64,000 bases of DNA from Rhynchonema sp. JSB1_4 (GCA_030248065.1 JASAMV010007064.1:124001-188000), one strand, 5' to 3'; counted from the stretch's first letter, positions 1-13,478 are shown. Notes: generated by a model not told the origin, from the sequence alone. A program made the numbers and translations.

Positions 1-216
1 AAGAATAAGCTTTTACGCTGGTCCACCTTGGTGACGTCAGCATACAAATCTCGAGGTTTCCTCAACATAAAAACGTCAAGTGACGCCAAGTCATAACCGG
101 TTCGATCGCAAGGATCAGTAAACCCGGTCCACGCGAGCTTCATTTTTCAGCACCTTATGAAATAGTATCACAAAAAGGTTGACGATCAAGTTCACATGTT
201 CCTTTTTGCTTCATAG
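1..216 (+). other. Intron tail upstream of the first exon
   Basis: No reading frame with homology. The segment ends in a T-rich stretch and TAG at 216, which acts as the splice acceptor for the exon starting at 217, so it is read as the end of an int­ron whose 5' part lies outside the window. Confidence 0.5.
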
Positions 217-3200
217 GCACACCCAAAAAGTCGCGTGCGCCCAAACAGCCCCGGAACAGCAAAGCACCGGTGATCAAACGCGGTGGCGCCAAGGCCAGAG
301 CAAATGCTGCCGCTGCAGCGTCACAGGACTTGACCAGCGTGAAGGCCGCTGTGCCGATATCTCCTGGAGTACCTACTGCTCAAATGATCGTTCAAATGAT
401 CTGTAACACTCAAGGGACCCTGATGGGCATTTCAACAGGGTCAGTGCTGCGCTGCTATAATGTGTGATGTTGCATTTGGATGTTTAGTTGGTTCACGTAT
501 ATGCGGGTGTGCTTTGAGGGCACGGGGTGCATATACGTTTACCACCTAAGCCAGGTATAAGGCTGCCCTCAAGGCACAAGTCCTTAGTTGGTTCACTTTT
601 AGAGGAACTTTCGTGTTTTTTCTTTCAGCAACTGTTCCCGCGAGCTGGCATTTTCGTTCGAGCGTTTACGCGGAAGCAACCTTCTCGACGTTTGCGTTCG
701 CACCGATCACTCGGTGATTTCAACAATGTTGGACTCTGGTGGGTATGCGTCAGCGAAAGTTATTAAACAAGCCTTTTTTAAAAAAAACTGCATTAAAAAC
801 TACATTATTTATACGGATGCATTAAAACTACATGATTTATACGGATGATCTGGCGTTTAAATTTTTCCTACTGGATGGATGATCATTGTTTATGCACGAT
901 AAGTTCAAGAATGCAACTATATTTAATGGCCTCGCGCAAAACTTTGCATTCAGCGACAGTGATGTCATTGCAGATTACTTCCAGGTTGCTGTTTTTTGTC
1001 CGCTTTCCGGTGCACTGGTCCAGTTACAGATAGAACAGAACTCACGTATGCAGATGTGCATATGTTACACGGTGTATACAGTGTCTGCATTGCAATTAGT
1101 TTTGCGTTCATTTTTTTTTTTTTGAAAAATACACTCAGAACCCGGCTGTAACTTTGTGTGGTGTTTACTTGATGTGCCCGGGTCAAGTTTTGGCGTGAAC
1201 GATCCTGAACCTGAACAGAACCGTCGAGTGCGTTAATTCATCTAAAGTTTTGGACAAGTTTCGAGTTTGAGAGAGTTGAAAAGAGCAATAAGTAAGAGCG
1301 CGAATCAATGACTGCAAACCAGTTATATAAGTGCAACAGGGGGGATGGAAAGGACACGTGATTTGGCAGATGTTTCCGCGCTCTGGAAAGATATGATGGT
1401 GCATTAATCAATGCACAAACAACAAACTTGTTATTCGTGCATGGAAATGTGTTTATTTTTGTAAGTTCCGCTTTTTGAAGAAAGGGCCGTAGAATACATA
1501 TGTACCTACATACTAATCTGTAAGGTGCCCGGTTGGCCGAAAAGGGAAAAAACAGTAAACTGTTAACTAATGAATACCTCAGAGACAAAAAAAATAAAAA
1601 GCACTGCACAAATAATGTTTCAGCAGCGGACTGCGGAGGTGACTTCGGCATTCATGTTGGCGGTCTGCTTGTACGTGCGCGGGCTCGATCGTCACGAAAC
1701 CTGGAAAACCCCGACGAAGTGATCATATTGTGCACGATATTGAGGTTGGCTTGGATGCGGGGCGGCGGTTTGCACCTGTTTTTCATCAGCAATGTTGTCG
1801 TATCAGATTAAAAATTTATGCAATCTTGCACATGTGCGTGATTAGCAGTGCATTATGTTAAGAAAATCATTATCGTCTTTCTCCTTTCGCTCTTTGTCTC
1901 CCGGCTGAACGATTATTGATTGTACGACTTGGTGTCTGACTCATTTTTTCACCTATACAGTTCCGGGTGCAATTCTAGGCTGAAAGTTGAAGTCGCGTGC
2001 ACGCGGCGTGCACGCGCGTGCACGCGACTTCCTGTGCTAAAACATAGGGAGCGCACGCGCAAAACTTCGCGTGCACGCTCGTGCACGCGAAGTTATTTCG
2101 ACTTTTGCCTATACTTTGCACTGTTTCGCACGCGCGTGCACGTGACTTCAACTTTCAGCCTAGAATTGCACCCGGTACTGTACGTCCCCCTACGATGGGT
2201 GCTCCGAAAATTTATACGATTCAACATTTTTGTCCGCGAGCAGCGTGGGTATAATTCTGAACCTGCGCGAAATTCTCGAACTCCTTATTCTGCACACATT
2301 TTCGTGGATACAAATGCATGAAGCGAATTTATTGCAATATTTTTTCAGACTCGAACCCCTCAATCAGCCAGGTGGTCCCCCTGGTTCGTTGATGAACCGG
2401 CGTCCCTCGTTGCCCGTTGGCCCACAACAGTTCGGTCGAGCAATTGGGGACCCTAACATTGGTTAGCGCGTGTGTGTGTGTGTGAAGCATCAGCTGGTTC
2501 TTGTAGTTATCGTGACGAAGAAACCTTCAAATAAGCTGTTAATGCGAAGGCGGATCAGCTGATGCATGCGAAGTGGTCAGCATTTATTGTTATTACAGTA
2601 TCTGCCATAGTCGCAATATGGCTGCTTGAGTTAACGACTCTGGTCGACCACTAAATAATTAGCCCACATGGAGATCTTTACTGAGTGTGTGTGTGAAACA
2701 TCAACATCTTATCACCGCTGTGCAGGCATCAAACGCGAGTCGCAGTCGCCTCAACAGCCATTCCCTCCCTACAAGCTCAATACATTCAATCCAATGTTGG
2801 GTGGTGGCAAAGCGCCCATTAGCCCGCCATATGCCGGTTCGTTTATTTATTTTCATTTTTTAATTACCGTTTTGTGGCACTCTGCCAAAAAACTCTCGTT
2901 CTATATTCATTGTTATTGTCTAATAATAATAACCGGCTTCAAACAGAAACATGAGCTGACATGTTTACTTCGTGAGAGCTTTCTCAAGACGGCTGAGAAA
3001 AACTGCAGAAAAGAATCCCAATAAATCATTGCTCACAACAATCATAGCATTGTGTCTAATAAACCACGAACACAGGTAATAAAAATAGGTTTCGTACGTT
3101 GTTATCGAAAATGATTCTCATAATAGCTATAAGTTTATGGTACGCATTCCTTTGTATTCACCATCGCGTCCCGAGTGAGCTCTCGTTGCTTGGAGTGTTA

Positions 3201-4670
3201 CCGTCGTTCTGATCACATTCCTACAGTTAAAAGAACGGTTCTCAGGTGGTTCCCGCAGTTGAACGGAAACTCATCGGAGAACCGTGAAATGACAGCGAAT
3301 AAGAATTCTTAAAAAAGAAATACGGTGTCGTAACGAGGCCTTGCTGAGAACGACGGGGTGAATGCAGAGGATTATACCCAACAACAGGCTACGACCATCC
3401 CCCGCAATCAGCGCCCCCGTTTGTGAGTAATGGCATGCAGTCAGCAACAGCGTCTCAACCGGTTGACACCTTGCAACAACTTTGTTCCACCATATTTACT
3501 GATGAAACATCATCCAGCACAGCTAACAACGCAATCATGGAAACGATGGACCAGTTTGCGCCGATGAATTCAGGTTCGTACAATGTGATCGTGGAAAATT
3601 TGTTGCTCAAAAGTGCTTCGCAACACGCTTCTGATCTATTTGAAGCATCTCCAACCGTACCTCAACCGCAACAACAACAACAACAGTCGCAACAACGTGT
3701 GCAGCAGCAACAACAACACCAAATGTATTCCATGAGAGAACAACAACAACAACATCAACGCTACCCAGCCCATATCAATCTGCCACCATCAGTAACGACG
3801 ACAATGTCCAGCGGTCCCATGCCGACAACGCCGATGTCAGCGCCACCCACCATGTTCGCACCAGGTCAACCGCAACCCGCGGGTTACCCGCCGGAGTCGC
3901 CCGGGTCGCGTCAGCCCACTTCGTCCACCCTCGGCGGCATGTCAATGAACCCAGTGTTCTTTCATCCCGACAGCTACCCCGGAGGTGGAGTTGCAGGTCC
4001 GCCCGGCCCCATGAATCCCCAAGTGAGCGCCGGCCGTCCCGGACCGTTGACGAGTCAGATTGGCCCTGATGGCCGTCCAACAGTTGCAAGTCCGATGTTC
4101 GGCGCTGGCAGCCCCACGGTAACGCCGCCCGCAGCCGCTGCAGGGGTCACGAAAGTGAAGAAACAGAGAAAACCACGGTTGGTGTTGGTAATTTTAACTT
4201 GTATCCTACAGCTTAAAGTTTAACTTATATCCCGAGCCACGGGCTTATTTAACTAAACGATGTACTTTTCAGACAACGAGCAGGCAGTACGGATGCAGCT
4301 GGCAACGCAGCCAAACCGCCGCCGAAACCTCGCGCGCGAAAGAAGAAGGGAGAAGCAGCGGCCACCGCACGCGCCGCTGCCATGGATATTCCAGTAGGAT
4401 TCCTTCTTTAGGCTGATCTCATGATGCAGGAAGGGTTCTTTTCAGGCACGCGTTTGCTCTCACAAAAAGGCAGCTTAGCGGATCTGCGTGTATCAGCACC
4501 TGTTTATCCGGAAACCCGCTAATCCGCTTAATGTTCTCCCACACTTTTTCAGTCGTCCGCCAGCGGTGGGCACCCGCTGATGTCGCAACCACCCCAATAC
4601 GCCAGCTCGGCATCATGGATACCAGCGCAGGGTCAACCGCAACATGTCGGTGTCAATCAACAACACCCCC

Positions 4671-4713
<43 letters not shown>

Positions 4714-6655
4714 GTTTCCATTTCCTCCACAACAGCCCAACAACAGCGGCTACGGTCCTGGTGCGGTCGACCCGCGATCCATGCACCATCCCGCACAGCA
4801 GCACGTCATGCAGCACGCGCCTGGCGGGCCACCAACTGCGGCAGTGCCACCGAATCAGGCAAATAGAGAGGCGAATTTGAAAGTAGGCGGTGCGGGCAGT
4901 GTCGATTCTTTTTCACAAGAACTTATGCGTCTTCTGTCAGATCTGTGGATATTTCATATTTTGTAATGAAGGCGTCGTTCTTCCCAGATGCTCTCTCCGC
5001 TTTAGCGGTTAATGAAAAGCCAGAGTCCAGCATTAGTCAGTCAATGAAGGGGGACCTTGTTCATCTCCGAAGCTGGTGGGTGCGGCTCCAGCTGCAATGT
5101 CTTCTTCAAACACACTTGCACTTGTACAGGGTATCCTCAATTCTCCAAATGGCGGCAGCCCCGCTCCACGCCAACCACGACCCAACACAATGCCCGGCCA
5201 ATGGCCGCAGCGGTCACCACGCGAACAGTCACCCTATTCGGCGCTGCAGTCGCCGACGAGCACAACCGGACCCGAACAGAATCGTGAGTGTGTTTGACAA
5301 AAAAAAGTGTCGCAAATTTTTCCCAATTGGGCGGGCTAGTCAAACGCGAGGCCACGCACTGAGGATCACCCGGTGCATATTGTATCAGCGAAAACTTTCT
5401 ATATGTACGTTACATCTATGAGTCATAGTCGGATTATGCTCATGCTACTTTGGTGAGCGTAAAGCAAATCAGCAGTTACACTCACATGACTTTCAAAAAA
5501 ACATTAACGAATAATGTTTCACCACCTTGTCGCAGGCCAACCATCGTCATGCAGTCAAACGGCAGGCCCATCGACTACCTCAACCCCGAACCCACCGACA
5601 TCGACTTCGAGCAAGACGCCCCTTCTCTCCAAACTGCTTGATCAGCCCCCGCCCACGCACCAGCTGCCAACAAGTATACCCAACTCACCGCTCGACCGAA
5701 TCGGCGCACCGAAACTTGCCGGCGCTCAATCAGGAATGCAAATTGCAGACGGAATGATGCGTTCGGCGCCGGGCAAACGGCCGAATATGAACAGGTACGG
5801 GGGTTGGGGGTTTTGGGTGGGTGATTGTGTCAGTGGGACACGGATTGTTCGGGTTGGTCAATATTGTGTCTGGGCTGATGCTATTGTTGTCGACGCTATT
5901 GCCCACGATTCGTGCCAATTGCATTCAGCCGCCAATGGTGGGTGAGCGCAGTTCCGTTTGCACACTGGTCCCTTGTGGCTTGAACATGCGTCGATGGCAA
6001 CAGAATTTTTGCTGCGTTTAAACCGCACAAAGCTACATAGTTGAGTCCGCGACATTAGTGTTTTTCCATAAGTAATCTGGATTTCGGAATTGCATCTTGT
6101 GCTGCAAATTGAAACATTTCAGTCCCCGTCAATTCACCCCTTCGAATATGAATGCGAACAGCCCCCTGTCAATGCCCATGCAGCAGCAGGGCACTGCGAC
6201 GGTGCATTACATGAACATTGATCAACATCAACAAGGGATCTCTTCTTCTGGTGCACCCCCTGATTTCAACAACCCAACTGCGATGGGCTACGCTCAGGGG
6301 TCCTATGCTGCGTGTCCCATGCCGCCGTATGGTCAACAGATGGGCATGACTGGCTCACTATATCAACAACACCAACAACAGAGACAACATATGCTCACGC
6401 AACAACAACATCAGCCACAACAACAGCAGCAACAGTATGTTGTTTATGCGAATCCGGATACTGGAAATGACAATTCGTGCGGCAATGTGAATGACAACAA
6501 ACACCAGGCACCTGGTAAGCGAACGTTGATGTTTAGTCATACAGGCCTCGATTCCTGCAAACCACCTTGATGATTCAGGCTCTGTTGTGAAACATCAGCG
6601 ATTCTCGACAACGGTGACCACACCGATCAGTCCATTCGATCCGAATCAGTGTGCA

Positions 6656-6686
<31 letters not shown>

Positions 6687-7621
6687 GATCAGCACAAATG
6701 CCTTGGAATCGATCAGCGAGTGTCGATGATGCGTGGATGCACAACATTCAGCCCATGGGTGGACAGAATGGTGGGTGATTGATTGGGGGGGCTAATTTGG
6801 CGGATTTCTTCGATTGCGTCATGTGTTTATGCCATGTGTGTTTGTTATCCAACACACTCGCTGGTACAAAATCAGGCCCTACACTCTTGCCGTGCGCGTG
6901 CGCATTCATCACTCTGGTCTCGATCACAGTCACCATAAGAAAGAATGTATGTACAAACGTTGACTGTAATCGCGTTCAATCTAAACCTGGTGGATTTCGG
7001 AATCAAGTTGTCGGCACTTCCGAGTAACAGGCCGGCCAATCCTGAGCTGAGTCAGAAAGGGTGAAATAGATTATGCACAGTACATACAACAAACAGCTTT
7101 ACAGCAAGGTCTGTGGTGTTCAGAGTGGATCCCGATCCGAAAGTGCGGAATTCTGCAGGAGGTTGGATCCGATTCGGAAAATTTCAAAATACATTCCGAT
7201 TCGGAACTCCGCTGTCGATCCCGATCACCAAGCTTTTCAGGAACAGATGCCCTTTAACATTCGCCACACTTTTTCTTATTTTGCCGCCGATTCCGAAAAT
7301 TTGTGAACTCAGTCTCGATTTCTAACCCGATCCCGAACTAGCAGCGATCCCGTTTGAACCATGGTCAGTAGTGATACTCACCAAACTTTTGATTGTACTG
7401 ATTGATCTGTAAAATGCAAGACACCGCAAAATAATGAAACATCATCACGCACGCATCGCACAGGTCCATCGACGCCCAACGATCATCAACAACGACTACA
7501 ATCGATCATCAGTTCGGTGGCGGATGGCACATCGTCATCGACCACACCCGTCTCAGACTCGAAGGCCGAATCGATGCAACCTGATTCGTCGACCGGCGCT
7601 GGACAACCCGTCACTTTCGAG
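217..7621 (+). CDS. Gln/Pro/Met-rich probable nuclear cofactor, 5' partial
   Basis: I do not recognise the family. Exons read in one continuous phase: 217-439, 2349-2461, 2726-2836, 3388-4177, 4273-4393, 4553-4882, 5037-5283, 5536-5794, 6123-6514, 6579-6770, 7464-7621, giving at least 978 residues. The start is upstream of the window. Seen: a Lys/Arg/Ala-rich segment at the beginning, polyglutamine runs (around 3668-3760, 4666-4720, 6365-6440), a polyasparagine run (6651-6685), many Pro, Gly, Met and Ser, two basic patches (KVKKQRKPRQR and KPRARKKKGE, residues spanning the 4177/4273 junction) that resemble nuclear-localisation or AT-hook-like sequence, and one LXXLL motif (LLSKLLD near 5620). 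Composition and LXXLL suggest a transcription coactivator; that is inference. The last exon either reads on to a stop at 7627 or splices in phase to 9763. The exon borders at 4882/5037 are less certain than the rest. Confidence 0.72.
1973..2175. mobile_element. MITE-like inverted-repeat element with GTGCAC arrays
   Basis: About 40 bp at the left end (starting CCGGGTGCAATTCTAGGC) returns inverted at the right end (GCCTAGAATTGCACCCGG), giving a 203-bp near-palindrome. Between the ends lie repeated GCGTGCACGC units, themselves palindromic, in three clusters. It sits in an intron. The flanks (TACAGTT, TACTGTA) give no clear target duplication, so the superfamily is not assigned. Confidence 0.8.
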
Positions 7622-7647
7622 GTTTGAAGTTCGGATTAGACAGTCAT

Positions 7648-7879
7648 TGGGTGATACCTTCGAAAACGGTGTGAAGGTCAGTTGGGTGTAAAGGTCGGTG
7701 GAAAGCTCGGTCGACATCTCTGTGTGATAGACCTCGGTGTAATAAACTTGAAACATTCCACGTTAATAACAGGCAATGTTTCACGTTTACACCGAGCTAC
7801 GCCGACCGATCTTTCGACCGAACTTTACGCCGACCTTTACGCCCAACTGACCTTTACACCGTTTCGAAAATTCCACCCA
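7648..7879. mobile_element. Inverted-repeat element, about 230 bp
   Basis: The left arm from 7648 (TGGGTGATACCTTCGAAAAC, continuing through AAGGTCAGTTGGGTGTAAAG) is found inverted at the right arm ending 7879, with an arm of roughly 50 bp and few mismatches. A second pair of GTCGACC-type repeats fills the centre. No protein is encoded and no convincing target duplication was seen. It follows directly after the last exon of the Gln-rich gene. Confidence 0.7.
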
Positions 7880-8026
7880 AATGCATACCCGTGCCCTCAA
7901 TGCACAACCGCATATTCGTTTCTGGTCTGTGGGCAATATGATAGTGGATCAGAGGCCGGATTAGGGCCCGGCCCAACTTTTTCGAGCCGACTTTTTCGAA
8001 TGATTTTTCGGATACATGTATGTACA

Positions 8027-9459
8027 CTCTCCGGGAAGAGTCTGTAAAATAATTTTACCGAGTGTGTCGGTAAAAAATGAAAACGCTGACTATCTGTAAT
8101 TTTTACAGATTATATGTAAAAATTACAGACACTTTGTAAACGTTACAAACTGTCTGTAAAAATGAGTGAAAGCGCGGGAATCAGAAATGTTTCATGTGAA
8201 AGTGTTCCTTACTTATTGATAGCGTTGTGTTCTGACTTATCCCTGCTTTGTTTTAACAAACAGTGCGTCTTTATTCAGCAGCTGCTAAAACTGTGAACTC
8301 TAAGCATTCCGATGCGCAATGTTTGTCAAATTTCGCAAGATTCATCGCGCCTGGTCCACAAATTGACACAAGATCAGTATGAGAACTCGAACAAAACAAT
8401 ATAGCAGGTAAATTTATGGAACAGGGACTGGACATTGATCTTCGTGCTTTGTGCCGAATTTGAAACCTTTTTTGTGTTGATTTACGTGTGATTAATTCGC
8501 CCAAAAATCCACCCAAGCTCCTCCCACCTTGAAAAATAAAGCCTAAGCCTATGCCTGTGCTTAGGCATAGGACCGTGTTTAGGCACAGAAAAGTGGGCGA
8601 ATTTTGGGCGAATTTTTGAAATAAACTTCTTTATTTCAACAAAATTATATTCACTATTATTGCTATCGTTTGAGAATGCTCGTAAATCTCAATATTACAG
8701 GATCGGACTAATCAATTCGATTGCAACTGAACTCGGTTCGTTTTGTCGCCAACAGGATCGGCTGATCAGAAAGGCTGATGAGCATCATCACGTCGGTGTC
8801 AATAATCAAGACACCAAACGCAACTGATTACCGCAATTTATTGCAGGCGAGATATACTCCAAAATGAACTCGTGCCTCACTATTATAGCTCGCCTCCTAT
8901 TGTGGTTTAGACTCGGCTTAGAAGGCTTACTTTACCTACCCATGTCTAGTTCCGAGCCTAAACCACCACTATTGGAAGGCGCACGAACTTAATTGTGCAG
9001 TCATTTCAAAAGTTATATACTTGTCTCTTAATACCGCAACAGTTCTATGTATCAATATTTTGCTGTGTTTGCGTTGTTTTACGCATGGGTTCGTAACACA
9101 CCTTCTGGTATGTTTTAGTTCCCATTTAGATTGTTCTCAACCATATGCGTGTTTTGATAGGTATTTACAGTATGTACTTATGTATGCTGTCATCGTGCGC
9201 AAGTAACAAGTGATATTAATGACAAAAGCAGCCTGTTGCAGTGGAAATAAAATCACCGATAAAGTCTGTAAAGTCCCACTTTTACCAACTGTCTGTAAAT
9301 TTACCAACATTCTGTAAAACGGCAGCTACTATGCAACACACGTAATATTTTACAGACAGTCTGTAAATTTTACAGACAGTTTATGTGCTCAAAATTTTAA
9401 CGAGAATCTGTAAAATTTTTACCGAATTCGGTAAAATTCGGCCAAAATTTCCCGGAGAG
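8027..9459. mobile_element. 1.4-kb non-coding DNA element, ends CTCTCCGGGAA
   Basis: The ends are inverted copies (CTCTCCGGGAA at 8027, TTCCCGGAGAG ending 9459). Both subterminal regions are filled with short hairpins built from TCTGTAAAATTTTACAGA-like units and GGTAAAATT. The flanks TGTATGTA (8017-8024) and CATATGTA (9460-9467) agree at 6 of 8 positions, which would fit an aged 8-bp target duplication. No reading frame in it looks coding. Confidence 0.6.
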
Positions 9460-9762
9460 CATATGTAGTTCTTGAGTGACGCATGACTGACAGTTCGACA
9501 CAAAAAAATTCTAAGGATTAGAACGGTGTTGAAAATCTTGGAGCCCTGACCGGAAGAAATTTTGCGTTTTCTAACAAAACCATATTAATCATTGGCCCCG
9601 TTTGTGGTGGATTCGGGACTCATGCTGACCTCCTGCTTGTTTGTGATAACATGCCTTTTCTATTCTTCAATAGCAGCCCGCATTGCCCCAAAAGATGGAT
9701 TGCCCCAAGCCGTTGGCTGTTGAAAAACATGACTTTTACCTATGTTTTTGTTGATGTTTCAG

Positions 9763-9819
9763 GCGAGCACGTCTTCCACCGCCGAGCCAGTCTGGTTCGA
9801 TTTTGGATTATCTAGTGAG
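9763..9819 (+). CDS. Candidate exon, Ser/Thr-rich, in phase with the Gln-rich gene
   Basis: A 57-bp open segment between TTGATGTTTCAG and GTATGT. It enters in phase 0, matching the possible donor at 7621/7622, and encodes a short Ser/Thr stretch ending PVWFDFGLSSE. If used, the Gln-rich gene continues past 7627. Its exit phase (0) does not match the entry phase of the SR-rich exon at 11595, so it cannot join that exon directly. Confidence 0.4.
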
Positions 9820-11594
9820 GTATGTGCGATTTGCATCCTTTGATGTTATGTGTATAGTCCAACCACGTGCTCATCAGACGACTGTTTTTAAAGCTTGCTT
9901 GGCCAGATTAAAAAATGCGCCGGTTACACGGGTTTTCGCAAACAAAAGAAAGAGATTGGGCTGAGAGAGATGATGACAAGTTCCAGCTGGCTGACCTCAA
10001 TTTGTTGCGTGCTTACGCGAACAGCAACGTTGTTCAACACACACATGTTTTGGGAGTCAAAAGGGAATTTACGCACCGTGGTGGAGAGCGTGTTTTTAAA
10101 TAATACAGGCGTTTCTCTTTCTTTCATTTCCGAAATACGTGGAACCGGAACATTATTGGATCCGTACAAGTCAACTTCAAAATAAGTCGTCTCATGAGTT
10201 CGTGGCTGGACCATACACAAAGGTCATCGATCAAGGCTTGACTAAAAATTTACATACAACAACAAATTAACAAAGTTCCACACAAGCAGTTCAACATGGA
10301 CAATGAGGGCACACGGAATTTGGTGCAACGGCTGCTCAGCTAACGATGTCGTTATGTATTTTTTTAAATTTTTTTGCGCATTTTTATTGATCACATTTTC
10401 AACCATAGCGCGATCACTGTGTGATGCTTCGTTTTTGATTTGTTTTTTTCTCAAATGTGTCAGTAATATCAAGCGAGCTGTGATGGTAAATCTAACTGTG
10501 GTCTTTATGGATTTTTTCGATATTTTCCTTTTCACCTTCCACGTACACATTTTTATTTCCGTGCAGTGGCCAGAAGAATAATAGCAGTCTCAGTCTCGCA
10601 TATACGTATTTGTCAATTATGAGTTTTTATTTAATTTTATTCTTTATGCTCTTTGTACAGCATTTTGTGCACTTGACCACGCCGTCACACGTGATATGCC
10701 TTCCCGTTTGCATCCATGGGGCATTTTTTCTTTTTAATTTCGAGTTTTTGTATCTCGACAGAATTCTATGTGTACGTTAGTTCAGCGGCGAGTACAAAAA
10801 AGATGTTCTTGCGTATAACTATATAACGCACTAAAATATATTCCAAGTCTATAATTTAGACTAATACGAGTAAGCATAATGTGAGAGAAGGCTTTCTGCA
10901 TGCTTTTTTCTGCAAAACTGTGCATGGGTGGTTAAACGGTGTTGAAAATTGTTGGCATAATAAATAAATCATACGTTTATCTTTTGTATGACCCAGTTTG
11001 GTTCGTCGTACCGCCACAAAGCTTGCATATTGATCGATCGCTCTAGCCAAATTTTATGGATATGTTTGTGCCGAGCGCGTAAGCATATGTGCAACCCATA
11101 CTGTGGAACCCATGTTCTGCACGACGAAGTTCGCTCACACCACAAAGTACTGTATCCCAAACTGCCAGCAAGAAGCTAACTCTTAAGCGCACGACAAAAA
11201 CATATGCCCAAACTGTCTTGATGACGCACAAGAAGACTGAGAATTGATCATTTTGTTTGTTCCCCTCCGACAGACACTGAAACCAAAAGCAAGTCACAGT
11301 GTTTGTAGTTTTCTGAATGAAACTAAAACAAAACAACAGATCCCACAAAAAATAAAGAAATGTTGTCACAATTTCATTATTTTCTGAAAGAATGAACCGA
11401 AGACATTCTAGTCGTCCGAGGTCGTCAATCGAGTTGCATCATCATCGTAGGTTCTGGGATCAATCGGCCAAATAATGGGTAGCGACATTCCCGGGAATTT
11501 GTTTACCAGAACTGTTAAAAAACATCAAGAACAAACATTTTTCTCAAAAGTGGATGAAGGTTAAATCACTGAAAACAACTTTCTCAACCACCAG
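9820..11594. other. 1.8 kb without a convincing gene
   Basis: AT-rich, with T runs. A segment at about 9944-10013 can be read as an acidic stretch (WAERDDDKFQLADLNLLRAY) before a GT, and might be an exon, but no homology or phase argument supports it. No repeats of note. Confidence 0.4.
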
Positions 11595-13334
11595 GTCAAC
11601 ACGAATCGCGCTCCAATTCACTGGCCATCCCATCGTCGTCAGGCTCAGGTCAAGGTGATCGAAGTCGAAGCAGAAGTCGAAAAGGTTTTAACAATTATGT
11701 TCCATAAATTTTTCATGTGTGCATGTACGCAGTATTGTTTACTTTTTTAATTCAAAATAGTTGTTACTTCTTGTTGAAATAAAATGCGAGGCATTTGTGA
11801 GATACACACCGTATGTACTGAAACGGTGATAATAATTCTCTGCCACGCGATGCTTGATGTTTCAAGGCGCGGTGTTGATCTACGACGAACGTACGAGCGA
11901 ATGGTTCCACCCTGACGGTGCAAGGGAGACGTTGTTGATCGCACATCCGAGCGAACATCGAATTTATCGTCGACATCCGGTCTTGTTTGACAGACGCGTG
12001 TATCTGTCAAAGGACAGCTCACAATTGACCAGCGATCTATTGGTGCACGGATTCAAATCAGGTTTTGCGAATTTTCATATATTGTAACCTCACAAACCTC
12101 ATTGACAATGTCTCATATATGTACAGAATCAAGAACTCTGGTTCTGTCATTGCGGTCGGCCAACATCGCAGTATGTGCCCCTTGGGGCTGTCATTAACAT
12201 CTGGGTGGCTGCACCTTGGACAGCATTTAAGTTTTCCTTCGCCTCTGTCTGCATGCGCTGAGAGCACTTTGCAATGATGCTGATAACAAGTTGCGAATAC
12301 GGCTCAATGCCGCTGAAGTTCGGCGCTCTCACGCCACACACGGCAGCGTCACTGACAAAAAGACAGAAAACATTGGCCTCATAGATTCCTGGACAAAAAC
12401 GGCCAAACTACAATGTCCCCGTCGTGACCATTGTGTGTTCGTCGTGCCCCCGGGACGAATTTACGTGGCTGGAGGTCAGAACACCTTGGAGGATCAGGGG
12501 GACAATCTGTGCACATTAACTGAATGGCTGGACGTGGCTGACTTTGATCGAACTGTTGGATGATTTTCTGTTAATTTATTAATATTCATATTATTTTAAT
12601 TGCTGTTTGGTATTATAGGACGACCTGTGGCATCGCACCGACGCTAAACAGCCGATTATCTCGCACGCTGCGGCGGCTGTTATTGACCAGACCGCTTATG
12701 TCTGCAGTGGACTGGATGGTTATAATCGTCGTCATAATTTTCTATATACGCAGGGAAAATATTTTTTTGTGTCACATTAACGTCAAAACACTTCTTTTGG
12801 ACACATATAATGTGAATAACGGGGTTTCACGCATGGTGCAGCATAGTTTTCAGCGCACAAACGTTCGACCGATCACACGTACGCGTATGACGCACCCACG
12901 GATCGATGGACGAGACTAGAAAGTTCAACTGTGCCTCGGCTCAATGCAGCGGCAGTGGACTGCAACGGATGCGTGTTCTTGGCTGGAGGCGAGAAGAAAC
13001 TCAATGGTTTGCAGCAGAATTATACGTTTCTCGCAATAAAAACGTGGTCCTGCAAATAGTTGCCTGATTTTCAGGTTCACCAGTCGAGCACGCCGAGTTC
13101 TACGATCCCCGATCGGGCCATTGGTACCAAATTGCTGATCTCTTATCGGTTCGATCACAATTGCAGTTGGTATCGATTGGCAACAATCATCTGTACGCAC
13201 TGGGTGGCCTGGGTGAGAACCAACGACGTTTGACCTCCGTTGAGGAGTATGACCTGCCCGCCAATAGGTGGAGAACCGTGCCCAGGCTGATGGTCAGCCC
13301 CCATGCTGCATTCGCGGCCGTTGCTTGTGATTGA
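11595..13334 (+). CDS. Kelch-repeat protein, 5' end unresolved
   Basis: Exons 11595-11684, 11867-12061, 12319-12554, 12619-12718, 12854-13006, 13075-13334 join in consistent phase and end at TGA 13332-13334. The first exon is Ser/Arg-rich (GDRSRSRSRK). The rest shows the kelch blade pattern of small turn, tyrosine and tryptophan: VYLS, RIYVAGGQ, AYVCSGLD, VFLAGGEK, LYALGGLG, each followed by a W (SEWF, DRWTRL, GHWYQI, NRWRTV). That is about five to six blades, as expected for one beta-propeller. Kelch propellers usually bind other proteins, often as substrate adaptors of cullin-3 ligases. No BTB or BACK domain is visible upstream, so the class is open. Two acceptors end in AAG (at 11866 and 12318). 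An AATAAA lies at 13473. The gene is convergent with the minus-strand gene at 13529. Confidence 0.8.
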
Positions 13335-13472
13335 GAGAATACCGGGCGCCCACATTCTCATAACTATTGATCGAATTACGTTACTGACCGACCAGTTTAC
13401 TCTTGTTGAAGCTTCAAAATCAATCTGTGTACCTACCTACACGATGAAAGCGATGATATTCAATAAGTGATC

Positions 13473-13478
13473 AATAAA
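13473..13478 (+). promoter_or_regulatory. Polyadenylation signal AATAAA for the kelch gene
   Basis: AATAAA 139 bp after the kelch stop codon and before the stop of the convergent minus-strand gene, so the two 3' ends share fewer than 200 bp. Confidence 0.55.

Noticed and set aside
1238..1651. 137-codon open frame on the minus strand
   Set aside because: No homology; lies in an intron of the Gln-rich gene and looks like chance.
4613..4816. Leu-rich minus-strand frame
   Set aside because: Antisense shadow of the polyglutamine CAA run.
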